Shown here one piece after another: positions 1 through 12,386 of a DNA stretch of 64,000 nt (positions within the stretch are counted from its first letter, which is position 1; every line of letters begins with the position of its first letter). This DNA is from Mycolicibacterium litorale. Lineage in GTDB: Bacteria > Actinomycetota > Actinomycetes > Mycobacteriales > Mycobacteriaceae. The position numbers were made by a program, and so were the translations under genes. The notes below the pieces were generated by a model, which was given only the letters and a program-made list of their open reading frames with translations, was not told the DNA's origin and did no database searches. The DNA is taken from assembly GCA_002007745.1 (NCBI GenBank), contig CP019882.1, positions 1,550,001 through 1,614,000 on the forward strand, written 5' to 3'.

Positions 1-3000
1 AGGTGGGTGGAGCCAACCTCGGTAAGCCGTATCCGCCCGCCGACGGGAAGGTGTCGATCACTCCCAAACGCACTCGGTTGAGCGCAGCGAGCGCTGTCAC
101 GGTCGTGGAATCTGCTCTCCCTGAAGTGAATCCCGTCGTCCAGCGGATGGACTCGCCCGTCTCGGCAGCCTCGACTGCGCCGGCGTCGGCGGTTCAGTCG
201 CCGGTGGTTCACCAGCAGGCGCCGCTCGCGCAGCAGCACGCCGCGGAGCAGCCGGAGGTCATCGAGGCTCCGCTTTCCGGCGATGTCTGGAGCATCATCG
301 ACAGCATCCAGAAGGAGACTGCCGAGCAGCACCAACGCTATATGGACGTGGTGACGCAGAGCCACCAGGCCTTCCTGGACATGTCGACGCACATGATGGC
401 CCACATCATGGGCGATTCCGCGGGTGTCGTTCAGGCCGCGACCCACGCGATCGGCACTGCCCCGCAGCCGATGCCGCTTTCCACAGCAACGGCTCCGGTC
501 GTGCCGCCACCGGCGAGGGTCATCTCCGCTGCGCCGGCGCCGGTCGCCCCTCCGGCGTCGGTTCCCACCCCGCCGGTCGCTGTCTCCGCACCGCCGGCGG
601 CTACGCCCGAGGTCATCGTGCCGGTTGCCGCTGCAGGTCCGGCGGCTGGTGATGTGGTGTTGTCGATTGTTTCGGAGAAGACGGGTTATCCGGTGGACAT
701 GCTGGGGTTGGGCATGGAGATGGAGGCCGAGCTCGGGATCGATTCGATTAAGCAGGTGGAGATTTTGGCTGCTTTGCAGGCGAAGTTTCCTGGTGCGCCG
801 GAGATTCCGGCGTCGGAGTTGGCTAATTTGCGGACTTTGCAGGATGTAGTGGATACGGTGGCCGGTTTTGTGGCGCCTGCTGCGGTGTCGGTGGTGGGGC
901 CGGTGGATGTTCCGTCGGTGCCTGCTGGTGATGTGGTGTTGTCGATTGTTTCGGAGAAGACGGGTTATCCGGTGGACATGCTGGGGTTGGGCATGGAGAT
1001 GGAGGCCGAGCTCGGGATCGATTCGATTAAGCAGGTGGAGATTTTGGCTGCTTTGCAGGCGAAGTTTCCTGGTGCGCCGGAGATTCCGGCGTCGGAGTTG
1101 GCTAATTTGCGGACTTTGCAGGATGTAGTGGATACGGTGGCCGGTTTTGTGGCGCCTGCTGCGGTGTCGGTGGTGGGGCCGGTGGATGTTCCGTCGGTGC
1201 CTGCTGGTGATGTGGTGTTGTCGATTGTTTCGGAGAAGACGGGTTATCCGGTGGACATGCTGGGGTTGGGCATGGAGATGGAGGCCGAGCTCGGGATCGA
1301 TTCGATTAAGCAGGTGGAGATTTTGGCTGCTTTGCAGGCGAAGTTTCCTGGTGCGCCGGAGATTCCGGCGTCGGAGTTGGCTAATTTGCGGACTTTGCAG
1401 GATGTAGTGGATACGGTGGCCGGTTTTGTGGCGCCTGCTGCGGTGTCGGTGGTGGGGCCGGTGGATGTTCCGTCGGTGCCTGCTGGTGATGTGGTGTTGT
1501 CGATTGTTTCGGAGAAGACGGGTTATCCGGTGGACATGCTGGGGTTGGGCATGGAGATGGAGGCCGAGCTCGGGATCGATTCGATTAAGCAGGTGGAGAT
1601 TTTGGCTGCTTTGCAGGCGAAGTTTCCTGGTGCGCCGGAGATTCCGGCGTCGGAGTTGGCTAATTTGCGGACTCTGCAGGATGTAGTGGACACCGTCTCC
1701 GGGTTCGCCTCGGGTGGTCGCACGGAACAACCGGTGCTGCCACCATCTTCGGCGGCTGCGCCGTCGGCAAGCGTGGGGCTGTCCTGTACCGAGGCAGAAC
1801 TGCGGGCCGCGCCGCCCAGCGGCCTCGCGATGGCGGGCTTGGGTGATGGTGTCGTCTTCATCACCGGTGAGGACCCCGTCTTCGCCGATGCCCTGGCACG
1901 TGCTTTGAGCGCCCGCGGGATCCAGGCGCAAACCGTTGACGAGGCCCCCGCCGAAGCGGGTGCCGTCATAAGCCTGGCGGCGTTGGCACCGGCCCGCACG
2001 CCCGAAGACTGTGTTGCAATGCACGTGCGGGCATTTCACGCCGCCCGCAGTGTCGCCCGCAGCAGCGCGCGGACGCGGCTGTTCGTCACCGTCCAGTCGA
2101 CGGGCGGCCGGTTCATCGCCGCGGAGGTACCGGTCGGTGTCGCCAGCCTGGTGAAGACTGCCGGCTGGGAGTGGCCAAACGCGTCGGTACGAGCGATCGA
2201 CATGGAAGCCCTCGACGCCGAACGGCTGGCAGCTGAACTTCTCCAGGGCGGCAGTGGTGTCGAGGTCGCCCTACGGTCTGACGGCACCCGGCTGGTCGCC
2301 GTCGATGACATCGCATCCTCGGTCGGTGAAGGCGAGACGATCAGTGTCGATCAGGGTGGTGTTGTCGTGGTCACCGGCGGCGCTCGCGGGGTCACCGCAG
2401 ATTCCGCGCTGGCCCTGGCCAAGCGTTACGGCCTGCGCCTCGCGCTGCTGGGCCGCACGCCGCTCGGTGAGCTGACCGGCACCGAACCGGCCGGCACCAC
2501 GGCAGCCGAGATCGCCACCGCACTGGCGGCGTCGGCACGGGCCCGGGGCGAACAGCTGACCCTGCCCCAGGCGCGCGCGCAAGCTGAGAATCTCCTCGCG
2601 CAGCGTGAGGTCCGAGCCACCTTGGCGACCGCGGAGCGACAGGGGACACCGGCCCGGTACTTCGCGGCCAGCATCACCGACCGAGCAGCCTTGGACAGTG
2701 CGCTGAGCGAGGTGCGTACCAATTTCGGACCGATCGTCGGCGTCGTCCATGGTGCCGGCGTGCTCGCCGACAAGCGGCTCGAAGATCTCGACGACGACGG
2801 CTTCGTCAAGGTCTTCAGCACCAAGTTGGTCGGGGCGGAGGCTCTGCTGCAGGCAACGTCATCCGACGAGCTGCGATTCATCTCGCTGTTCTCCTCGATC
2901 GCGGCGCGGGCCGGTAATCCCGGACAGGCCGCGTACGCCTCGGCGAACGCGGCGCTGGAGGCCATCGCGGCCCGTGAGTCCGCGCGCCGCAACGGCGAAT

Positions 3001-3977
3001 GTGTCGTTCGGGCATTCGGGTGGGGTCCGTGGGACGGCGGAATGGTCGACGAGACCCTCAAGAGCAGGTTCCTCGCCGGGGGCGTGGGCGTCATCCCAAT
3101 CGCCGAGGGTGCGCAATTCTTCGCCGAGCACGCGTTGTGCCGGTCATCGGCTACTGCGGTTGTGGTCGCGGCTCCCGCCGAGCCCCGATTCCGGTCAGCC
3201 CGGCTCGACTGGGAGGTGTCAGTCGAAAGCCTGCCGGTGCTCGTCGATCACCAGGTCCGCGGCCGGGTGGTGGTACCGGTGGTGATCGCTCTGGACGCTG
3301 TGTTGCGTGCGGCACGCGGTCTGGTCGCCGATACCTGTCCGGTGGTCCGCGACTTCCAGGTGTTGTCCGGGGTCACGTTCGCCGAAGGGGAAAAGCATTC
3401 CCTGAGAATCGAATTCGAACCGTCGGGCTCGTCGTACATCGTGTCCATCAGTGACCGTGAGGGCCGACAGCGCTACCGTGCCACGGTCGATACCGCGGCC
3501 ATCGCGTCACCGGAACTGTCCGTTCCGCCGGTGTCGGGGACTGCCTGGCCGATGAGTGTCGAGGAGGCATACTCCGGTCCGCTGTTCCACGGGCCGCAGT
3601 TCGCGGTGATCGAACAGCTCGACAAGGTCGGCGCCACCGGCGGGAGTGCTGAGCTGAAGAGTCTCGACGATCTCGATTGGCCATCCAACGGCTGGGCCAT
3701 CGATGCCGCCGGCATCGACGGTGGGCTGCAGCTGGGTATCGTGTGGGCCGCCGCGCAGGGACGTCCGTTGGTGCTCCCGATCCGGATCGGACGTGTTGTC
3801 CTGCACCGGGCATTGGGCGACGGCAGCATCGGGCGGTGCAGGCTGGCTGCGCATCCGGTCAACGACAAGCGGGTCGATTTCGACATCGCCTACGAGACGG
3901 CCGACGGCGCACCGATAGCGACGCTGGAAGGTGTCGAGTTCTACGCTGCGGGCGGCGCCGCGGATACGTCGGCGTGA
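1..3977 (+). CDS. PUFA-synthase-type polyketide synthase subunit (PfaA-like), 5'-incomplete: 4xACP-KR-DH
   Basis: The reading frame is open from the left edge, so the start is missing. The first GTG (base 3) lies in what looks like the AT-ACP linker, and KS and AT domains are expected upstream. Visible order, counting residues from base 3: a Pro/Ala linker with a helical stretch (about 95-135); four ACPs with phosphopantetheine serines in the motif LGIDSIKQ at about 248, 341, 434 and 527; a ketoreductase with nucleotide motif TGGARG (about 791) and catalytic Ser964/Tyr978; then a PKS-type dehydratase with DHQVRGRVVVP (the HxxxGxxxxP motif) and the Asp motif GIDGGLQL. Tandem ACPs followed by KR and DH are the hallmark of iterative PfaA-type PUFA synthases, not of mycobacterial Pks enzymes. 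The stop overlaps the next start (GTGA), so the two subunits are probably translated together. The family and domain order are clear; the lipid product is unknown. Confidence 0.88.
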   Translation, partial: VGGANLGKPYPPADGKVSITPKRTRLSAASAVTVVESALPEVNPVVQRMDSPVSAASTAPASAVQSPVVHQQAPLAQQHAAEQPEVIEAPLSGDVWSIIDSIQKETAEQHQRYMDVVTQSHQAFLDMSTHMMAHIMGDSAGVVQAATHAIGTAPQPMPLSTATAPVVPPPARVISAAPAPVAPPASVPTPPVAVSAPPAATPEVIVPVAAAGPAAGDVVLSIVSEKTGYPVDMLGLGMEMEAELGIDSIKQVEILAALQAKFPGAPEIPASELANLRTLQDVVDTVAGFVAPAAVSVVGPVDVPSVPAGDVVLSIVSEKTGYPVDMLGLGMEMEAELGIDSIKQVEILAALQAKFPGAPEIPASELANLRTLQDVVDTVAGFVAPAAVSVVGPVDVPSVPAGDVVLSIVSEKTGYPVDMLGLGMEMEAELGIDSIKQVEILAALQAKFPGAPEIPASELANLRTLQDVVDTVAGFVAPAAVSVVGPVDVPSVPAGDVVLSIVSEKTGYPVDMLGLGMEMEAELGIDSIKQVEILAALQAKFPGAPEIPASELANLRTLQDVVDTVSGFASGGRTEQPVLPPSSAAAPSASVGLSCTEAELRAAPPSGLAMAGLGDGVVFITGEDPVFADALARALSARGIQAQTVDEAPAEAGAVISLAALAPARTPEDCVAMHVRAFHAARSVARSSARTRLFVTVQSTGGRFIAAEVPVGVASLVKTAGWEWPNASVRAIDMEALDAERLAAELLQGGSGVEVALRSDGTRLVAVDDIASSVGEGETISVDQGGVVVVTGGARGVTADSALALAKRYGLRLALLGRTPLGELTGTEPAGTTAAEIATALAASARARGEQLTLPQARAQAENLLAQREVRATLATAERQGTPARYFAASITDRAALDSALSEVRTNFGPIVGVVHGAGVLADKRLEDLDDDGFVKVFSTKLVGAEALLQATSSDELRFISLFSSIAARAGNPGQAAYASANAALEAIAARESARRNGECVVRAFGWGPWDGGMVDETLKSRFLAGGVGVIPIAEGAQFFAEHALCRSSATAVVVAAPAEPRFRSARLDWEVSVESLPVLVDHQVRGRVVVPVVIALDAVLRAARGLVADTCPVVRDFQVLSGVTFAEGEKHSLRIEFEPSGSSYIVSISDREGRQRYRATVDTAAIASPELSVPPVSGTAWPMSVEEAYSGPLFHGPQFAVIEQLDKVGATGGSAELKSLDDLDWPSNGWAIDAAGIDGGLQLGIVWAAAQGRPLVLPIRIGRVVLHRALGDGSIGRCRLAAHPVNDKRVDFDIAYETADGAPIATLEGVEFYAAGGAADTSA
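645..1686 (+). repeat. Tandem 279-bp repeat encoding four acyl carrier proteins
   Basis: Units begin at 645, 924, 1203 and 1482, exactly 279 bp (93 codons) apart. By eye the first three are identical at the DNA level, including the Pro/Val linker. The fourth matches until about 1671, where ACTTTG becomes ACTCTG and the flank diverges. Wobble positions favour T and G (GAT, ATT, TTT, TTG, GCT), unlike the C-rich flanks. Identity at silent positions implies recent expansion or ongoing gene conversion. Copy number could be miscounted by short-read assembly. Confidence 0.95.
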
Positions 3978-6900
3978 GCGGGTTCGAACCGGTCGCGATC
4001 GTCGGACGCAGTTGTGTGCTGCCCGGGGCCGGCACGCCCGAGGAACTCTTCGAGGCCTCGCTGGCCGGACGCTGTCTGCTGGCACCCACCCCGCGCGATC
4101 GGTGGCGCGGGGTGGATCCGGCGAAACTGCTGGCCAGCGACAAACAGGGCCTACGAGTCTCCTCGGCGACGGGGGGCTATGTCGATGTGTCCTTCGACCT
4201 GACCCACTTCGCCTCGCGGATACCCGACTTCGATCGGCTGGATCCGATCGTGCGATGGCTGGCTCAGTGTGCCCATCAGGCGGTGGGCGGTCCGATCGCC
4301 GCGCCTCGGACCGGTCTGATCTTCGGCAACCTTTCGTATCCCAGCACGATGGGCACCGCGTTCGTCGAGGCGGTCTGGACCGGTGCGGGCAACGACGATC
4401 CGCGCAACCGCTTTTCGTCCGGGCTTCCGGTACATCTGGTTGCCGGGGCGATGGAGATGAACGGCCCCGTCTATGCCCTTGACGCCGCGTGCGCGTCCTC
4501 GCTCTACGCCATCAAATTGGCGTGCGACGCGCTGCACGACGGCGACGCCGACGTCATGCTCGCCGGTGGTGTCAACGGTTCGGACGACCTGTTCCTCCAT
4601 TTGGGCTTCACCTCGTTGCAGGCGCTGAGCCCGTCGGGTCGGTCCCGGCCCTTCCACGCTGACGCCGACGGCTTGGTTCCCGCGCAGGGTGCGGCTCTGG
4701 TCGCACTGAAACGCCTTGAGGACGCCGAGCGGGCCGGCGACCATATCCTCGGCGTGATCCTCGGGGTGGGGCTTTCCAACGATGGTCGACAGAGTGGCTT
4801 CCTGGCGCCTGCGGTGGGCGGTCAGACCCGGGCCATGATTTCCGCTTTGGAACAGGCCGGGTTGACGCCGGCAGATATCCACTATGTGGACTGCCACGCC
4901 ACCGGCACGCCGTTGGGCGACGCCACCGAATTGCAGAGTATCGCCGCCGCCTATGGCGACGTTCCGCTGAAACTGGGTGCGCTGAAGGGAAACCTGGGCC
5001 ACACCATCACGGTTTCCGGGGCGGCAAGCCTGGTGAATGTGCTCTCCGCCATGCACAACTCGACCATCCCGCCGACATTGTGCGAGAAGCCGATCGCCAA
5101 GCTGACCGATACCCCCTTCACGCTGGTGACCACCGCGACGTCCTGGGACGGCCCCGTCCAGCGCGCTGCGGTGAGCAACTTCGGCTTCGGCGGCAACAAC
5201 GCGCATCTGATTGTGGAGAACTACCGGGGGCCGCGGCCGTCGGTGAGCCGGCGGCGGCCGCCCACAGACGAGATCGTGATCTGCGGACTCGGCGTGGTTG
5301 CCGGTGACGCGCGGGACGCCGAGGCATTCCGGCGACGAGTGCTGGGCCCCCCAACTCAGCCCACTGCGCTCGATGTCGTCGAACTCGAGCTCGCCGGACT
5401 CGGTTTTCCCCCCAACGAGCTCGCCGGCAGCCTCAGCCAGCAGACGGTGATGCTTGCCGCCGCGGCGCAGGCGCTGCACAACGTCAGCACCGACCCCGAT
5501 CGAACCGGGGTGTTCGTCGGCATGGGATGCGATGCGACCATTGCCCGGCAACGGTTGCGGGTGTTGAACGCCGACAACGACCGGTGGCTGGAGGCCAACA
5601 AGGAGGCCGCCCCCAGACTTACCGCTGACGGTGTGATCGGGACCATGCCCAATATTCCGGCCAACCGCATCCACGCCCAACGGGACTTCCGCGGCTTCGG
5701 GTTCACGGTCTCCACCGAGGAGCTCTCCGCAATCACCGCACTCCGGATTGGCATTCGGGCGTTGCGGCACCGTGAACTCGACACCGTCATCGCCGGCGCT
5801 GTCGACATGTGTTGCGAGCCAGCACATTCCCGAGCGGCCGACGCCCTAGACCCGGACGCGAGTGTGGGTCAGGGCGATGCTGCTGTGGCTTTCGTGCTGA
5901 AGCGGCGTGCCGACGCCGAGGCCGCCGGCGACGATATCGTCGCCATCATCGACACCGACGGTGAACCGATCGCGACGGACCCGAACTTCGCGGTGGGACG
6001 AATCGGCCGAACCCATGCGGCCAGCGCTGCGGTGGAGGTCGCCGCGCGGGTGGAGGCGGTGCGGGCCCGGGTGCGGGTGGACGAGGCAGGTGCGCAACCT
6101 GCCCCGGGTGGCACCGCTGCGGCGGTGTGGGTCGAGGCACTGGGCGGAAACGCCGACGGCATCACGGTGTCGGCAATCGGCAGTTCGCCGAAGCCGCTGG
6201 CTGTCGGCGTCGTCCCGGTTTCGCAGCGGTTTGCAGCCACCAGCCGTGCCGATCTACTCAGCCGGCTGCAGCACGGCGAACCGGGTGGAACCGGACCTGT
6301 GCGGTGTTCGCTGGTCGGGGACAGCCCAGCCACGCTCGAAAAGCTTCGCCTGCAGGCCGTGCAGCAACTGCAACGCGGCGAGGCTCCGGTGCTTCCCGGT
6401 GTCGCGTTCGCCGAAGCGCCGATGACCGGCGAATTGGCGTTCACGTTCACCGGTGCGGCCGCGGCGTATCCGGGTGCCGGCCGCGACTTGTTCTTGGCAT
6501 GGCCGGAGATTGGCGACGCGCTCACCGAACGCCTTTCCGGTGTGGGGGATCTGGCTCGTGCGCTCTACGGTGCCGGAATCACAACCCTCGACCCGCGCAC
6601 TCAGCTGACGGGGTGCGCTCTGGTCTGTCAATCGCAGGCAGAGTTCTCCCGGACGGTGCTCGGACTGAAACCGACTGCCGCTATCGGCCTATCGTCGGGG
6701 GAGACGAACTCGCTGCTGGCGTTCGGGGTTTGGCGCGACCTGGAGCCGATGCTTGGTGAGATCGAGGCATCGGGCATGTACGGTGACGAGCTCACCGGCG
6801 CATGCCGGGTGGCTGCCGCGGACTGGGGACTCGGGAACCAACCGGCACCGTGGGAGTGCTGGCGGATCACAGCTCCCCGACCGGCTGTCGAGGCGGCGTT

Positions 6901-9900
6901 GGCGGCCGAACCGCGGGCCTACATGACCATCGTCCAGGCACCTGATGATTGCGTTATCGGTGGTGATCCGGCTGCATGCCGGCGGGTGATCGACGCCGTC
7001 GCGGGGGCCACGGCGATACCGCTCGGTCTCGACATGGTCATCCACTGCGCGGCCATGACGCCGTTCGCCGATACCTGGCGAAACATCCACACCAGGGAAA
7101 CCCATGAGGCGCCGGACATCCGGTTCTACACCAACGCTGTCAACCGTTCCTACGTGCCGACGCGGGAAGCCGCCGCAGAGGCGATCACCCGGCAGGCACT
7201 CGAACCCATCGATTTCCCCGCGACGGTTCTTCAGGCTTGGGAGGACGGCGTCCGAGTCTTCGTCGAGCACGGGCCGCGCGCCATCTTGACCGGTGCAGTG
7301 TCGAAAATCCTCGGTGATCGCCCGCATCTGGCGGTTGCCCTGGACTCACAGGAGCGACGTGGGCTGCGTGCGTTGGCCGAGAGCGTGGGCAAGCTGTGGG
7401 TTCACGGACTCCCGGTCGACATCGACACATTCGACGCCCGCATCCGGCACCTGCGCGGGGACGACAAGCCGGCGCGGGCGGCGAATCCCCGCACACTGAC
7501 CTTGGCGGCCCACTGGCCGGACATCGTCTCGGCTCCCGAGATTTCCCAGACGGCCCCGATGATTGCGACGCCGGAGGCGTCCAGAGATGCCTCGACGCCG
7601 GAGGCGTCCAGAGATGAGAGTGCGCCCATGCCGGAAATGGACCATGGAAATGTGCAAGTCATGCCGCCCGCGCCAGCCCAGCTCACGCCGTTGGTGGTAG
7701 CGCAGGAATTCGTCCCGTCCGTGCCGACGACTGACACCGTGGTCGTCACGCCGGGGGTGCGCACAGCTGCAGCGGTCAGCGATCAGACGGCTGCGGCGTT
7801 GAATCTGGTCGCCTCGGTCAGTGGTGCGCACACCGCATTCCTGGAGCGCCAGGCCGAAGCGCACGCGTCTTTCCTCAAGTCGCGCGGCGACCTCCTCGCC
7901 CTGGTATCCCGCCGACGGGCATCGGTGCCGACCATCTCAGCAAGCGCTGCGCCGGTGGCGGTTTCCGTGCCGCCGGCGCCGCCGGCACTGACTCCCGTGC
8001 CGGTCTCCCCGCCCGCGCCCGCACCGGTTGCGCCGACATCCCCGGTGACAAGCACGCCGTCGACGCCGCCACCAGCTCCACCCGCGGTGTCCCAGCCCGC
8101 ACCGACGGCGACACCCGCGCCCAGCGCGCCGGCGCCGCGCCGGCGGCCGACCGTCGCCGATCCGCTGTGGACTCGTGCGCAGCTGGAAGTACTTGCCGGC
8201 GGCAATGTTTCGGAAGTCATGGGACCTGAGTTTGCCGAGTACGACCAGTATGAACGCTTGGTCCGGATGCCCGAACCGCCATTGCTTCTCGCCGACCGGG
8301 TGATGAGCATTGATGGAGGACCCGGCGCCCCGGATACTCCAATGGGGACGGGCTGCATCGTCACCGAGACCGATGTCGACGCAGGCGCGTGGTACATGCA
8401 CAACGGCCGAATGTCTCCTGGCGTGGTCATCGAGAGCGGCCAGGCGGACCTCCTGCTCGCCTCGTGGCTGGGGGCGGATTTCACCAATCGCAGCGAGCGG
8501 GTGTACCGCCTGCTCGGTTGTGACCTGACGTTCATGGGCGAATTGCCCAAGGGCGGTGACACGCTGCATTACGAGATCCACATCGACGGCCACGCGAAAA
8601 CCGGTGATACACGGCTGTTCTTCTTCCACTATGACTGCTACATCGGTGACCGGCTGATGATCTCGGTGCGCAACGGGCAAGCCGGCTTCTTCTCCGACGC
8701 CGAACTCGCCGAGTCCGACGGAGTGCTGTGGGACGCCGCCGATGACGCGCCGAGCGCCAAGGCGCGGCGCGACGATCCGGCGCGCGTCACCGAGAAGAGG
8801 TCTTTCAGCCGGGACGAGCTGGACGCTTTCGTCGACGGGCACGCATACCGGTGCTTCGGACCCGGCTTCGAAAGGTCGGCCGCACACACCAGGACGCCGT
8901 CACTTCCCAAGGGGCGGTTGAGGTTGATCGATGAGATCGCCGAGTTCGATCCGAACGGCGGTCCCTGGGGACGGGGCTATCTTCGTGCCACCGCGGCGGT
9001 GCCCAAGGACATGTGGTTCTACAACGGGCATTTCAAGAACGATCCCTGTATGCCCGGCACGCTGATGGCCGACGCGGCCACCCAAGCTCTGTCGTTCGCA
9101 ATGGCTGCCTACGGCTTCACCATCGAGCGCGATGGCTGGCGATTCGAGCCGGTGCCCGACGATATGGCCCGATTCGTCTGCCGCGGGCAAGTCACCCCGG
9201 ACGCCGATCACCTGCTGGATTACGAAGTGTTCATCGAGGAGATCATCGACGGGCCGACGCCGACGGTCTTCGCCGCGCTGCTGTGCCGCAGTGACGGATT
9301 CAAGGTGTTCCACTGCCGCCGATTCGGGATGAGGTTGGTGCCGGACTGGCCGATGCCCCCGGCGCACCTGGTCCTATCCGGATCTTGGCGGGCACCAAAG
9401 ACGTTCGCGGTGACCAGGGAGCCTTGCTCGCATGCGGGCGGGGCATGCCGTCGGATGCGTTCGGCGCGCTGTACGCACCGTTCGACGGCACCCGCCGCGC
9501 CCCTCGCCTGCCGGACGAGCCCTATCACTTCATGTCGAGAGTGCTCAGTGTGTCGAGCCCGCCGGGCGTTCCCACCAAGGGCGGCACCGTCGTCGCCGAA
9601 TACGACGTGCCACCCGGCGAGTGGTACTTCGCCGACGCGCACGTCGACGCGGTGCCGATGCCGGTTCTCATCGAAATCCTGCTCCAACCCTGCGGCTGGC
9701 TGTCCTCCTACAACGGCTTCGCCGCCAACAGACCCGACGACGTGGTGTTCCGCAACCTCGACGGCGGTGACGTCGTACAGCATCGGCCGGCCCGGGTCGG
9801 GACCTTGCGGGTGACCTCGACCCTCGAGCGGTTCGCGGACGGGGCCGGCTCGACCATCGTGTTCTTCGATGTCATCTGCACGCAGGACGACGAGGTCGTC

Positions 9901-10502
9901 ATGACGATGAAGACCGCTTTCGGGTTCTTCAGTCCCGAGGCACTGAAGAACCAGGTCGGTCTTCGGGTCAAGCCCGGTGCGCTGGAGGCGCTTTCCGAGC
10001 CGGCACCGGTGGCGTTGTCGTACCGGTCCGCCGAACTCGGCGGTGCTCCTTGGCTGGACCAGGGCCGCCTTCAGGTCCTCGACCGGGTGAACTTCTGGCC
10101 GGGTGGGGGAGAAGCCGGCCTGGGGCGTCTGGTCGCCGAATACGACGTCACACCCGAGGCGTGGTTCTTCAAGGCGCACTTCTTCCAGGACCCGGTCCAG
10201 CCCGGTTCGCTGGGGCTGGAGGCCATGCAGCAGGCTGCCCGCGCGTTGGCCCGGCTGGCCGGGTACGTCCCGGTCGGCGGAGAGTACGAGTTCGAGCCCG
10301 TCGCTTTGGATCAGGTGTTCAGCTGGAAGTTCCGCGGTCAGGTGACCCCGACGAACAAGCGCACCCGCTCCGAGGTCGAAGTGCTTGCGACTCACAGCGA
10401 CGACCGCGGCGTGCTGGTGGTGTTCGACGGTCAGTTCTGGGTCGACGATCTGTGCATCTACGAGACGCGTGGGATGGGCGTCCGGGTCATCCGCAAAGCG
10501 CC

Positions 10503-10506
<4 letters not shown>
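3974..10506 (+). CDS. PUFA-synthase-type subunit (PfaC/PfaB-like): KS-CLF-AT-4x FabA-like hotdog; frameshift near 9356
   Basis: The start is GTG 3974, overlapping the upstream stop. Domains: ketosynthase with Cys173 (DAACASS), His308 (HATGTP) and His343 (NLGH); a chain-length factor (about 430-820) whose nucleophile region reads VSTEELSA, so it lacks the Cys; an acyltransferase with GLSSGE (Ser907); a Pro/Ala linker; then four FabA-like hotdogs in two pairs. In each pair the second keeps the classical motif ([11 protein letters not shown] near 9026; [11 protein letters not shown] near 10176). The frame breaks between pairs: the initial frame turns to nonsense after about 9365 and runs to 9814, while the homologous hotdogs continue in the frame covering 9385-10506. 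Adding one C to the five-C run at 9356-9360 restores about 2178 residues, reading [10 protein letters not shown] then [12 protein letters not shown] sequencing error is likelier than a real break. An AT between CLF and DH is unlike the common separate PfaB. Confidence 0.85.
7568..7619 (+). repeat. 27-bp tandem repeat in the AT-DH linker
   Basis: Two copies of ACGCCGGAGGCGTCCAGAGA start at 7568 and 7595. They encode a repeated TPEASRD peptide in the low-complexity linker between the acyltransferase and the first hotdog domain. Probably replication slippage in a flexible spacer. Confidence 0.8.
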
Positions 10507-12370
<1,864 letters not shown>

Positions 12371-12386
12371 CAGGGGAGCATGAGCG

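Noticed and set aside
4151-5827. A 558-codon open frame on the - strand opposite the ketosynthase
   Set aside because: No domain or motif, and the + strand shows a full KS with its catalytic residues.
9356-9360. Programmed -1 ribosomal frameshifting
   Set aside because: No slippery heptamer of the usual kind, and four other genes in the window show the same one-base deficit at G/C runs; sequencing error explains all five.
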